Assembly: GCA_030847615.1 (NCBI GenBank)
Contig: JAUMIR010000005.1
Span: forward strand, 213,698,645-213,762,644
Origin: Gambelia wislizenii
Taxonomy: Eukaryota; Chordata; Lepidosauria; Squamata; Crotaphytidae
Reading direction: 5' to 3'
DNA: 64,000 nucleotides
The notes beneath the pieces were generated by a model. That model had not been told where the DNA came from and made no database searches. It worked only from the letters and a program-made list of their open reading frames with translations. Both the position numbers and the translations under genes were made by a program. Positions 34,407 to 45,660 of the stretch are shown here, in pieces (position 1 is the first letter of the stretch; each line of letters opens with the position of its first letter).

Positions 34407-34862
34407 AGGTCCTCTGGGTGCCCTCCTTGTGGGGAGGGGGGAGAGTAGAGGGCTTCCTCCCCCCCCCGCATGAGTGCTCTGGGTGCCCTCCTCATGGGAA
34501 AGGGGGAGAAGAGGGCTCCTCCTCCCCTCCCCCACAGGTGCTCTGGGTGCCCTCCTCATGGGGAGGGGGACGAAGAGGCTCTGTCTTCCCCCCCCTTCCC
34601 CATGGGTGCTCTGGGTGCCCTCCTCATGAGGAGGTGGGAGAGAAGAGGGCTCCCTTCTCCTCCCTCTGCGGGTGCTCTAGGTGCCCTGCTCATGAGGATG
34701 TTGGGGGAGAGAAGAGGGCTCCCTCCCACTCCATGAGTGCTCTGGGTGGCTTCCTCATGGGGAGGGGGAGAAGAGGGCTCCCTCCTCCCCCCGCAGGTGC
34801 TCTGGGTGCCCTGCTTATGGGGATGGGGGGAGAGAAAAGGGCTCCTCCCGTGGGTGCTCTGT
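34407..34862. repeat. Minisatellite, about 57-68 bp period, 7-8 copies
   Basis: CTCTGGGTGCC-type words recur at 34412, 34477, 34541, 34609, 34675, 34740, 34800 and (truncated) 34857. Spacing is 65, 64, 68, 66, 65, 60 and 57. Each unit has a CTCATGGGGAGGGGG half and a CTCCTCCCC half. Frames through it on both strands are artefacts of the repeat. Confidence 0.9.
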
Positions 34863-35132
34863 CCCAGTTTTGTGGCAGAGAATTATGGCACCGTAACCAT
34901 GATACCAGGTCAACTGCTACCGCTGCATCTACTGGAATCCTGCAAGTTTGGTGAGAGACAAGAGCTCTCTGACTGATAATTCTAAATATCCCTTCCTAAA
35001 CTGCATACCTAGGATTCCATAGGACGTTGCTCTGGCAGTTTAAATGGAATCATAGTGCTATAATTGTCAAGTGTGAAAGAACCCACAATGATGGCCATGT
35101 GATGGTGAACATAGGAAGTTGCATTAAATCAA

Positions 35133-35727
35133 GGACTTTATCAGACACAGCAAAAAATCGCACAATTATGATGTTAAGGTAGCACGAATGGTTTCCACTA
35201 TTGCATGAAGTTGTCATGTTCATGTGGTTAATCTGTGCTCCAGCTGCAAGTAAGGCATTGCTTTTTATTGATGGGACAAGCCCTCAATAGCCCTCAATAT
35301 CGCTGTTTTTGCAGTATTGAAGAGTGTCCGCTGTAATCACAAGATTACAGAGTGAATGGGTGGTCCTCTCCCCCCACTCCCTGTTCCTGGCGAGAAAACA
35401 TGTGGGTGAGAATATGAAAACTCTACAGGATGCTCTTTTTATGAACTGTTCCGGTTTGTTTGCACATTTGTAGGTTTGTTTAAGTGTTTCTGTGTTTGTT
35501 TACTTTGCAAATTAAGGTGTGGTTTTTTTGGTGTTTTTAAGTGTGCTTCTGTCTTCTCTGAAATCTCACCCATGCTAAGTCACAGAAGTGAAGTCCCATT
35601 CTTGAAGTGTTAGTGGTGCTTGTGCGATTATAGCAACATGCGATAATAAGTGTAATAATGCCACTATGTTTCTGTTTTTCTCATTTGCAGAATTACAGCA
35701 TGTTTATATGCTAGTCTGATAAAGTCC
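35133..35727. mobile_element. DNA-transposon MITE with GGACTTTATCA ends, copy 2
   Basis: A perfect 14-bp inverted pair, GGACTTTATCAGAC and GTCTGATAAAGTCC. CAA stands on both sides, perhaps a 3-bp target duplication. It is homologous to 13009-13742 but about 140 bp shorter. No coding capacity. Confidence 0.75.
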
Positions 35728-35754
35728 CAAGTCAAACCATGGGTTTATGCAGCT

Positions 35755-35905
35755 GAATATGGTATTTACTGATTGGCAGTGGCTCTCCTGGGTTTAAGAC
35801 ATCAGTTTCTTTCTGCTGTACTGTACTTATGATATGCTAGGGATTGAACCTGGGACTTTTTGTATGCAAAACTTCCTTTGCAATTGAGCCATCATTTCCC
35901 CCTGT
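35755..35905 (-). mobile_element. tRNA-derived SINE-like fragment, antisense
   Basis: TACTGATTGGCAGTGGCTCT, then GGGATTGAACCTGGGACTTT and TTTGCAATTGAGCCATC correspond to a reptilian SINE-like repeat whose antisense has a B-box-like GGTTCAATCCC. A second copy is at 53700-54235. Family name not known to me. Confidence 0.5.
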
Positions 35906-37583
35906 CAACTGGTGCATTTTCCAACTCCTTGCTTGTATCACAGACCACCTGTTTTCTTGGGATGTTGAGGACATAGTATGCAAAAATTCCACATCTGGAG
36001 AGGAGGAAGGATTGAGCAAAAATACTGTCCTGTGGGTGTAATGCAGGCCCATGAGGTAGGCTAAAATAGGTATCAGCCATGCTAAACCTCTGTTTGTGCC
36101 TAGATTGAATTGAGGAAACCACCACAATCTGGTCTGGAGTTCTGGTGGAGCAGAATGACCTAATTTACTTCTCTGCTGAAACTGCACAGAGCAGAACACT
36201 GTTTCTTCCTGTTCCTAGATGCTCTCTCATGTAGAGCAGTTGCCTGAACTGAGAAAAGAGAAAATGATTGGTTGATTCTACTGTGTGAATGGGCAGCCTT
36301 GGCAGTCAAATGGAGAAAATAAACGGGATGTTTGAAGATAGCATAACTTAATGTCTTGTTAATTTCCAGGCTTTGAAAAGGTGTCAGCTCTTATGTAAAA
36401 TTTACCTGCATCGGATGACTTCAGGATTGACACATGTGTTGTGGCATAAGCTTGAGTAGGCAAGACCTATATTTATGTATCAGCCTTGAAAAAGGGTTAT
36501 ATTAGAAGAGCCATTTGCAGTGGCGACCAGGAACATAAATCTGAAAATGCCTTTATGAGATTTCATCCTTATTATGCTTTAACAATTCTTGTGTTGGTCA
36601 AAGGGGTTTATCTGTGTTTGAAGAATGTAAACTATACTATGTACGTAAGGTATCTAGCAGTATTGGGCTTGAAATATGTGTTCCCTTATGTAGCCCATTT
36701 TCTGTTTGTTAAAGCAACTTAATTTCATAGTAAGATAAATGTGATGTGGACTTGAAGAAAAAAATATGAGTTTCATGGCATAGATAAAATACTGATTTGT
36801 CAGTGAGGGAGGAGTATGATAAATATTCCTTGGTGAACAAATAAGTAGTCATATACAAGTAGCAGTTATATCAGTGCATCTGTTTGATGCTGGTCACATC
36901 TATGTGTTTGACATTCAAAGAAGGGGAGCCATCTCAGGTTTTATGTAAGTTGCCCAAATAATTATCTCTCTGCCACATTGACATGAGAGCCATGCAACTG
37001 AAATTCATATGGAAATAATAATGATACATGCTGCCTTTGAACATAAAAGCTCTTTAGTGTGCAACCAAGTGCTGTGCCAGTATACCACAGATGCTCACCA
37101 CATGAGTGGGGCAGGAAGTGTGACGAACCTGTGTCCATTTTATTTTTCTATTGATTTTTGGATCCAGTATAGATTTTTTTTTGTTTTGTTTTTCTAAGTG
37201 GCTACTCTTTGAGACATCTGAACAGGTTGAATTTTAAAAGCCTTAAGGAGCAGGAACCAGCTACATTTCCTTCCTATTGGAAACAGTTGCCCTAGCCCAG
37301 GAAGAGTGTTCCCTGTGTGGAAGCAAGTTTTCATGTGTCTCTTGCTCTGTTGGATGAAACCTTGTGGAGGAATAGGATAGATGCGTAGAGGCAAGTAAGC
37401 AAGCAAACAGGCCTGACATCCAGCATTGAAGTAGGCAGGATGAACCTTGCTGGACTGGGTCTATGTGTACCTCTCCTAATTGGTAGCTAATTCATTGAGC
37501 TGTTATAGCAAAAATCAAGTGCTGGGGGAAGGATGAATCCAGGAGACACATGTGGGCCCTTGCAGGCCTGGATTGTGTCTGCT
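35906..37583. other. ELK3 intron 1, unassigned
   Basis: No coding exon, RNA gene or named repeat recognised. Confidence 0.4.
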
Positions 37584-38217
37584 AGGAGTTTGTCCAAATG
37601 GAGAAAAAATTCCTCACAGAATGCAAGGAGAATCCTATCTGTCCTAATGGCATTCTGTGTGATTTCACTGTATTGTCAAGGGGGGAGGGGAGGTCAAAAA
37701 GCCTTTGCGGCTTTTCCTGTATTTTTTAAAAAAACAGTGAGGGGGGGTGCACATTCCTGTTTGTTAGGACAAATGAGTCGATTTTATTTGCTTGCCCAGA
37801 TGAGAGGAAGCACAAATCTGATTAGCTGGATGAGTGCAGGGGGTGGGGCTTGCTAACAAGGCAAGCGCCTGCTGCCGCCATGTTGGATTTTCACCTCAGC
37901 GAGCAAGCGCTAAAATGAGTAAATGGGGTGTTGTTGTTTTTTGCTTTTGTGCTCAAAAAATCTCTCAATTGCACCTTGGATATTGTTTTTTAAAAAAATA
38001 AGAACGGCAGTGGCAAATTGAGGTAAGTGCAAACACAAGTAAATCAGTTGTGGCCACCGCGTTTACTAGTGCGAATGCAAAGCTTATGGGGGCAAAAAAA
38101 AAAAAAGAAAGAAAAAAAAAAGAAAAAAAAAAGAAAAAAAAGGACAGGTTGCAACTGCTGTGAAATGTCATTGCTGTGAGGCACTCCTTTTTTATGGGGC
38201 TTGTATAGACAAGCCCC
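37584..38217. mobile_element. MITE with GGCTTGTCTA-type ends, copy 2
   Basis: The left end AGGAGTTTGTCC and the right end ATAGACAAGCCC are degenerate inverted repeats. It aligns with the left part of 18050-19003 but lacks its GC-rich middle. It includes an A-rich run with interspersed G (38093-38142) and a GGGGCTTGTATAGACAAGCC near-palindrome at the right end. Confidence 0.55.
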
Positions 38218-39731
38218 TAGTGTCAAGTTTATGGGACTGACTTTCTGACTGGCTTGCATGCTTGAAAGTGCTGGAGTTGTTACTGAAGCAATTCTACAGT
38301 GGCTATCAATTATGTCTAATGTTTTATCATATTTAATGACTAAGTAATGAAGTGTAACTTAACTAACAGTATCATCAGCTAATTTTGACTGAGCATTTTT
38401 TTATTATATTGGAATGTTAGGGTGAATGTTAACTGGTGAATTTTGTCTTGAGTTGTTTTGAATTTTTGTGATTAATCAAGTAATCGTATACTTCCCTACT
38501 CAATAGTAATCTTCACTGAGTTTAGTGGGGTTTACTCCTGGTAAGTGGATATAGGATTGCAGCATATAGTGCAATGGGATTTACTTCTGAGAAGTAAATT
38601 ACAACTGTCATTAAGAGATCTGTGGGGAGTTGCTGCTGAAATTATTCTATTATGGTTATTGACTGTGTTGGTTAATATTTTATAACAGGACTATTAGTAA
38701 TATGGTTTTTAATTAGTTCATTAAATTACTAGTCATCTAAATTATTTTGAAATACTACTCAATTACTTATATAATTAGTATGTTTTAATGACTTACTTAA
38801 TAATTTAATAATGTATTTGGCATATTGAAATAGGACAGTGTTTCTTTTGCTAATTTTTCTGATAAGGTTTCAATTGATCGTTAATATTACTAAGTATTGT
38901 TGTGCAGTGTTTAAGGAAGTGCAGTGTTCTATAGTGTTTAAGGAAAAAAAGCAGACGAAAGGAATCCAATGTTTCTTTTAAAGGTTTTAAAAAATAGATT
39001 AGAAATTGCTCATGGTTGTTTATATGACTGGTAGGGAACTCAAAGGTTAAAAAAAAGTATTCAAAAGGAGAAGAGAAATTCTAGGAAATTAATACTTCCG
39101 AAGCTATTGAGTAGTTCTTGATTAAAGGACCAAAACTGTCTGAAGTTAGAAGATTTCAGGAGGGGTTAGACTGAGAAATGAAATGGGAGAATAATTTAAT
39201 GAAAGTGGTAATAAATTAGAAACACAAAGAGACACCAAAATTAGGAATAACATTAGTGAGGAAAATTTCAGGCGTACAAGCTAGACCAAGGAAGGTGAGA
39301 TAAGTTATTTGAGAGCTAAGAGGAGCACTCTTGAAAGCAAAACAGGACAAGCAAAATAGGAAAAAACATAAAAGAATTAAGAAAGTTAGCAGGTGCTTTA
39401 TATTGTGTCTTTAAGAGCTGCTTGTCATTTGTTTTAGCGATACCTTACAGCTGTAGCAGTGGATGGAATCTTTAGGTCCATTTGCTTTATATGTTAAATC
39501 AAAGTCAACAATGAGCAGGTTACTCCTAATACAGAGAAAGTGTGTGTGTGTTTCTTGTCCTTCAGACATCAGTTTCTTTCTAACCTGTTGGATTTTAAGA
39601 AGTGCTTTTTAAAGCTATGGAGCCTAGTATTTTGTTATTTCTAAGGTTTGCACCTCATCATTTGGACTCTCCAACCTGCCCTCAGTTGTCTCTCTCAAAG
39701 CATAAGGAAAGGGTAGGAGTCATGCAACTTT
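38218..39731. other. AT-rich intronic stretch with a diverged direct repeat
   Basis: GGAGTTGTTACTGAAGCAAT at about 38272 and GGAGTTGCTGCTGAAATTAT at about 38626 head two diverged copies of a segment of about 100 bp rich in TAATTA and ATTAAT words. A GGGTTTACTCCTGGTAAGTG and TATAGGATTGCAGC block at 38530 is an interspersed repeat common in reptiles. No exon seen. Confidence 0.4.
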
Positions 39732-39972
39732 GAGAGCCAGCATGATGTAGTGGTTTGAGTGTTGGACTAGGACTGTGGAGACTAGGGTTTGAATCCCCTC
39801 CCCCTCAGCCACATAAACCCACTGGGTGACCCTGGGCAAACCACACTCTGTTAGCCTCAGAGAAAGGCCATGGCAAATGCCCTCTGAACAAATCTTGCCA
39901 AGAAAAACTGCGCCTTAGGGTTCCCATAAGTCAGAAACGACTGGAAGGCACCAAAGAACAGCCAACAATTTG
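39732..39972 (+). mobile_element. tRNA-derived SINE
   Basis: The copy is close to complete: GAGAGCCAGCATGATGTAGT head, clear B box GGGTTTGAATCC near 39784, body AAACCCACTGGGTGACC, GCCATGGCAAATGCC, CTGAACAAATCTTGCCAAGA, tail TCCCATAAGTCAGAAACGAC followed by TGGAAGGCACCAAAGAACA. Confidence 0.85.
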
Positions 39973-39974
39973 TC

Positions 39975-40085
39975 ACCTTCCAGATGTGCTGGACTGCAAC
40001 TCTCAACATTCTTGACTTTTGGCTATACTGGCTAGGGATGATTGGACTAGCAGTCCCATAATATATTGAGGCTATGTAATCCCAA
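39975..40085. repeat. Small palindromic repeat
   Basis: ACCTTCCAGATGTGCTGGAC and TGCAACTCTCAACATT are set against GGATGATTGGACTAGCAGTC. This is a short foldback type with relatives near 25600, 43745 and 45680. Family inferred from recurrence only. Confidence 0.45.
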
Positions 40086-42489
40086 CTCAGGTACATGGTG
40101 ATGCATATAACCTATTGATGGGTTGTATTGTGCTTCAGAGTCGTCAAGGCCATTTGAAATCTTGCCCAGTCAGCAGGTATGATAAAATTCTAATATGGTT
40201 GATCTTGGAAATAATTTGTCTGATTCTATTTGCTAATTTTTGAAGCCATCTTAGAAAGCCCATGGCAGTTTCAAAAAATCTTAAATGTTTCCACTGGGTG
40301 GTGCTGCAGGAATTCCTACCTTTTAACTAATATCTGCCTTTCCCAGAAAGACGCCTCTGAAAAATAATAGGAGGAAGTCCTGATTTAGATTTTACAGTGT
40401 CAACATATTGGGGAGGGGGCGGGGGAGGGAAGCATGAGGATATTCTGGCTGGAAATGATGCAGTAGCTTGGTAGGGAAAACATCCCCAAATTTTGTGTCC
40501 ATTACAGAAGAAAGGAAGAAAAAAAGAGTTCTGTAAAGCTCTTATATCTCAAAACTATAGAGGGTTCCAAAATTTCTATCTCCAAGGCCCACTTGAAAAG
40601 ACTAAAAATTATTGAGACCATTTCATACCTAACTTGTACTGTATTTTCACTTCTCCCATCACTGAAAGCTGCTTCAATCCCTTGTCCATGGTCTTTTCCC
40701 ACTCATTTCTTCCCTTTGCAACAGCTTCCATGTCCTTACTCTCTGTTTCCAGTTGTATATCATCATCATCATCATCATCATCATCTTGTGCATTGTTTTC
40801 ATCCAGACCACTTCCATCACCATGAAAGTAATTAATGTTTATGTTTTCTTCTGAATTTCTTCTGTGGGCCCCTCTGGCCTCCACTCAAGGAAGGTAGAAC
40901 CCCCTCCAAAGTGTTTGCCTCCTGGCTGGTTTTACTCAGTTCACTTTCTCTTCCTCACCACCTGGGTGGGTATATGCATATAAGGCTCATAGACCAGATT
41001 TCCAAGTTCTGCTGTGCATATAGGAAATTGCTTGTGATGGTATTGGAATCAAAAGGCTGTGGCTCAGCCACAGGGTGGGACAGACAACGGAGGCAGCAGG
41101 AGGTGGGCTCTGGCATGAAAGCACACTTGAGGGTGGATGGAGGCCTAGTGGTGGATGGAGGCCCTGCCCACAGTGTGAGAAATATTGACCGTGTATGAAT
41201 CCCCAATTCAGAGGGATGGCTGAATCAATATGGTCCAAATATGTTTGTACACCTCCTTGCAAGCCCAAGTTGTTAAAGGTCACTTAAACTAGTCGTCTGA
41301 TCTCCTTTACACAATATTTGACCACGCATCTAAGCAAACAAGCTGATACATTCACCCTCCTTTTTTTGCAGAAACACTGAGTTTTCACCAACCACATCCT
41401 ATTTATCATCCTTGAAACATCTCTGTTGAGAAATGTAGTTGGAAGCATGGCTCAGATATTTGTGTTGTTCTTTTTCAAAAACAAGTTTATGTCAGTGTTG
41501 TAGCACAAACCAGTTGTGAGGAGATGGCCTTACTGACTATCACATTCAAACTGTAGTTTTCATAAATTAGAGATGAAGGGGGAAAGAGGGAAGTGGTAAA
41601 AGAGGAAAATAAAAGAGTTTAATTGGAAAATATTCAGATAGGTAGAACATCTTGAAATATTGTAATATATAATCTCTGACTATTCTTGAAATTTTTCTGA
41701 AACCTTGATGTAACCTGAATAAAGAGGCTGGTGGCAATTTGAAAGACTTAACAGATGTATTGTTCATAGACTGGAGCTCACTATGTTATATGTTTGAAAT
41801 GTTATCTTGAGCCATCAGATCCAGATGCACACTGATTACGTGCGCTGTGCACTGAAACCCACCGATTATAACCACCCATATCTTATCCACAGATAAGAAT
41901 GGGGTGAGATACCCACTGATCGAGCCAATGCAACATGATTTGTCATGTGGTAGTTGCATGTGATTTCCATATGTCATAGTAACGGCTTATCCTTGACAGT
42001 TGCCTGCCTTCTTTGTTGGATATTGTCACATATGAAACTAATCTGGAAGGCATCTCTCTTCTGGGAACCCCAGAAAAAGATATGGTTTGCTGCCAGCTGC
42101 AACAAGGGGAAGCCATTTTACAAACATCTCAGCATGCCATGCTGGTCACAGAATCTTTCCTGTCAGGCCAAGGACTTCAGGGGACCCTTGCTTTTTAAAA
42201 CACCCCTGAAGCATGTACTCAAGAGCTGCATCAAGTATGGATGTCCCCTTATTGGCAGGGATCAGTGTGGTTGGAAACTCCTTGTGCATGAAGACTGTAA
42301 AGATGATATGCACTGAATGGGTGTGTCCAACATTGAAAGTTAATTCCCACATGAACAGATAATACCAGCAAGTTGTTCACTCCTTGCATGTTTCAGACCT
42401 GCAGAGAATGTTTGCCATGTTACTGTTGGCTTCTAGAGACTGTAAGAAACAGCACATGTGAAAATCGTGAGCATGATTATTTCTTTTTT
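40086..42489. other. ELK3 intron 1, unassigned
   Basis: No supported exon. It contains the (ATC)n run at 40759-40785. Frames at 40600-41200 on both strands are short and lack splice support or domains. Confidence 0.4.
40759..40785. repeat. (ATC)n microsatellite
   Basis: Nine uninterrupted ATC units, directly visible. Confidence 0.95.
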
Positions 42490-42680
42490 GTTGCATTTAT
42501 ATTTTTCTCAAAGACCTCAGGGCAGCATATCATGGTTCTCTCACACATTTTTATCCTTGTAACACTCCTGTGAGATAAATTAGGTGGAAAGTTAGCAAGA
42601 TCACCCAGTGAGCTTCATGGCTCAGTAGGATTTGAATCTTTGCCTCTCTAGTTCTAGTACAACACTTTATACTGAATTTT
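42490..42680 (+). mobile_element. MIR-like ancient SINE fragment
   Basis: GTAACACTCCTGTGAGATAA, then AGCAAGATCACCCAGTGAGC and GGATTTGAATCTTTGCCTCT match the usual order of a MIR/CORE-type repeat (AACAACCCTGTGAGGTAGG ... AGGTCACCCAGTGAGC ... GGATTTGAACC). It is old and diverged. A second candidate is at 52500-52690. Confidence 0.5.
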
Positions 42681-44727
42681 GGGGGCTCATTTCAGAAGCA
42701 TCATCATTATCATCAACAACAACATCATCATCATCAGTAGTCATAATAATGATGAAGTGAAGTGAAGTTGATTAAAACTTTTGTCACAATAAATGTATCA
42801 GTTCTTAAGGTACCACAAGACTCCTTTTTGGTGCAATAGACTAATGTGGCCATGTATCTGGAATTTAAGGTGGATGGTACAGTACTTTAGAAAGTATAGG
42901 AAAACAAGTCTTTGCACGTTTTCGACATGTAAGGTATGACAGAGAAAAGAAGGGGGAATGAAAGCAGGAAAACTGCATGTGTTCTGTTCAGTTAGCTTAT
43001 TTCCAATAATGCATGAGGTTTGCTGAAAATATTCCTTGTACATTGTGTTATGTTTAGTTTTTCAGTGTTTAAAAAACTTGTACAGATACCTTTTCATATC
43101 TATAGGAAACAATATTCAAGCTGCCCTTTTTTTTAAAAAAACATACAAATTTGCTAGAAACTGAACTGGCATTTTAGGAGTTAAGAGAAACCTGTGCTAT
43201 TTAGCAAAATAAAACCAGAGCTGATATTACAAACAAGGACAGATGTAAAAGGCCAGGTTTCCTCTGATCCCTTTTCCCATTTCCTGCCTGCAGCTTGCAG
43301 AAATAGAGGAAGCTGAGTGCTAACGAGAATGAAACAATGCCCTACGTCATTCAGCCCAGGGAAAAAAAACTGCTAGAGAGAGTTGAGATGCAGTGGTGAT
43401 AAATGAACATTCATACAGTACTGTAATATCAGAGAGTTTTGTTAGGCCATCTGAAAAAGGGGGGTCAAAAGAGCAGCATTTTCCTTGGAGAAGTATGTAC
43501 ACAGATGCATGCACACAGATACTCATCCCTAGATGGAGGGGGAAGACATGGTAGCATTAACAGATGCTCATATCATGAACAACAAATTACTTACTCCATC
43601 CAGTTCCTTTTCTTCCTTTGGTTAGATGTGTGATGGATGAAGAGCATCCCCTTCTTCCCACATGGAAGGGCATTTGCTCTGGAAAATGTATAGTCCTCCC
43701 AGAGGAGCTACATCTGATCCAGAATTTGGAAAAGTGACTTCTTTGGGCTGAAAGTTCTGGAATCCCACAGTCAGCTTAACCTACTCATCACTAGCTGGTT
43801 TTCTAGGAGTTGTAATCCATAAAGAGAACTTTTCTAAGCTCTGGTCTAGACATGCACATGGTCCCTGCATTTTATTTCTCTTTTATAGAATTATGTATGT
43901 GTCCTTACTGTATTGCTCTGCCCTTATTCAGAACTTGGAAAAGTTTATCTTTGGAACTTCACCTCTTCAGGTCCCCAAGCTAGTGGGGCCACTGTTCTGA
44001 CTTCAAACATGGAAACAATTTATGGTTGTTAACTTGCCATTAAGTCAGTTTCAATTTATGGTGGCCCTATGGATGAGAGGCCTCCATGGGCCCAGGTCAT
44101 CAATAGCCCTGCTTAGGTCTTGCAGCTCTGATCAGATCTTGAAGACTTAGGGACCATTGCTACCTTTACTGAATAAATTATTATTTTTTTTAAAAAAATG
44201 TTCTGTTCTCTAGCTTGGATAATGTGCTGGCCTCAAGTTACTTTTTCAAGTTACAATTCCTGCATTCATCAAGTCAGCAGAGCCAGTAACTTTTCCAGGT
44301 TCTATTCTTGCTTCTGGCCCTGGGTTTCAGATTTTTTAAATTTAAAAATCAAGCAACCCTCTCTACATGAGAAGAAAGCATTGGAATTTATAGGTGTGCA
44401 ATGCTACTTTCAGTCTTTTCCCTCCCTCCCTCATTTTGCATCTCATTTAAAGTAGCACTTCAGTTTGTTTGCAATTGCCATTTAGGACTACTTTTAATGT
44501 AGCTGTTGTATGGAGTTGATTTTGAAGGGTTAAATTAGAAATTAGAAAGTGTGACACCTCTTACTATATTGTTCTGTAATGATGGCTTAGCCTCTTGTAG
44601 TGATTGAAATACTGTAATTGAAGTAAGTAAGAATGTTTAAACATCGTCTTAGATTGTAGCAGTACCATCAGAGAGAGTCTTGTGGAACCAGAAAGAGTAA
44701 TAGTTACAGGGCATAAGGTTTTGTGGA
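42681..44727. other. ELK3 intron 1, unassigned
   Basis: No exon or RNA gene. It includes a CATCATCAT-rich patch near 42700-42740 and a weak repeat near 44030-44130 (CGAGTCGG-type sequence with GGTGGCCCTATGGATGAGAG). Confidence 0.4.
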
Positions 44728-45660
44728 TATATTTATTTCATTTATATGCTGCCTTTCTCCCAAAGTGAGACCCAAGATGGCTTCCAGATAGTCAATTAAA
44801 ACAATTACAATAAAATTTAAAACAGTTAAAATTGTTGGAGCGTAGAAAGATGCGCTGTGTCCACCACAACCACCTGCAGAGTTGTTCCACGTTGACAGGA
44901 CGCCAAGGAGAAGGTTTTCTAGAGAGACTTCTGCAAAAGACTTCAGGCTGAGAAGGAAAAATTCCTTCACCCCAGCACACTGCCTTGAGCTCTGGCTTGC
45001 TGAATAAAGACAGCAACAAGGTCAGCCTTCACTCAACTTGAGGGCTTTTAATCTTTGTTTGCAGTATATTTACAATATATATACAGAGTATAGGACAGCC
45101 ATCTCTAATACTCATAAATCTCTCTCAAACCAACAAACTGCTTCACCAACCACCATCCACAACAAACCCACACTGGAGGTAATTCCCATCTCCTTTTTAT
45201 AGGCACTTAAACAATGCCTGTTACATCAGGCATCTCAGGTGTGCATACTCTCCAGTGCTAACTCATACACACACACCTGCCACTGGAGCTTAACTACTTT
45301 CATTACTAAGCTTACAGCTCCATCTTGTGGTCACATCTATGCCATTTCCTGACAAAAATCATAGATAAAAACATGTTAAAGTCATTTTAACAAAGTTTAA
45401 AAAGATACATAAAACAGCCAATAAAAAGCCCCTCTGCTTATTCATTATACATTAAAAGCCCGCTTAAACAAAAACGTCTTTGCCTGCTGACAAAAGGAAA
45501 GCACAGAGGGGGCCAACCTACCTTCCCATGGAAGGAGATTCCAGAGGGTAGGAGCAGCCACTGAGAAGGCTCTGTCTTGTGTCCTCACCAAGTGAGCCTA
45601 TGATGGTGGCGGGTCTGAGAGAGAGCCTTCTGGATGGTCCATTTCATCACCAGGTATGAA
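44728..45660 (-). mobile_element. L2-like LINE 3' end, antisense, split by a solo LTR
   Basis: The left part (44728-44832) reads TTTATATGCTGCCTTTCTCC, CAAAGTGAGACCC and AATTAAAACAATTACAATAA. The right part (45360-45660) continues with TTAACAAAGTTTAAAAAGAT, CCGCTTAAACAAAAACG and CCATGGAAGGAGATTCCAGA. Order and content equal those of 3195-3655. The interruption is the LTR at 44833-45354. Confidence 0.65.
44833..45354 (-). mobile_element. Solo LTR (endogenous retrovirus-like), minus orientation
   Basis: This 522-bp insert is bounded by TGT...ACA with a perfect 5-bp target duplication AAAAT (44828-44832 and 45355-45359). Read on the minus strand it begins TGTCAGGAAATGGC, has a TATA-like CCTATAAAAAGG near 45200 and an A-rich AAGATTAAAAGCCC further on, then ends CTACGCTCCAACA. 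These are U3, R and U5-like features of an LTR. No internal gag/pol sequence is next to it, so recombination has left a solo LTR. Confidence 0.85.

Larger units (their letters stand above)
34008..35084. mobile_element. Palindromic MITE swollen by internal repeats
   Basis: The left end CCCTTTCATACTAGATTATT, ATAGCACTGTGATT is inverted to the right end AATCATAGTGCTATAATTGT, CAAGTGTGAAAGAACCC. The right arm (TAGGATTCCATAGG, TCTGGCAGTTTAAATGGAAT) matches MITEs at 7677 and 26728, but the left arm stops after about 40 bp. Between them lie a foldback (34086-34218) and a GC-rich minisatellite (34407-34862). It is noncoding. Confidence 0.6.

Noticed and set aside
34331..34954. 207-codon frame with repeated CSGCPPHG-like units
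   Set aside because: It is the translation of the 65-bp minisatellite, readable in several frames on both strands.
40609..40884. Acidic frame with an aspartate run on the minus strand
   Set aside because: The aspartate run is the (ATC)n microsatellite. There is no domain or splice support.
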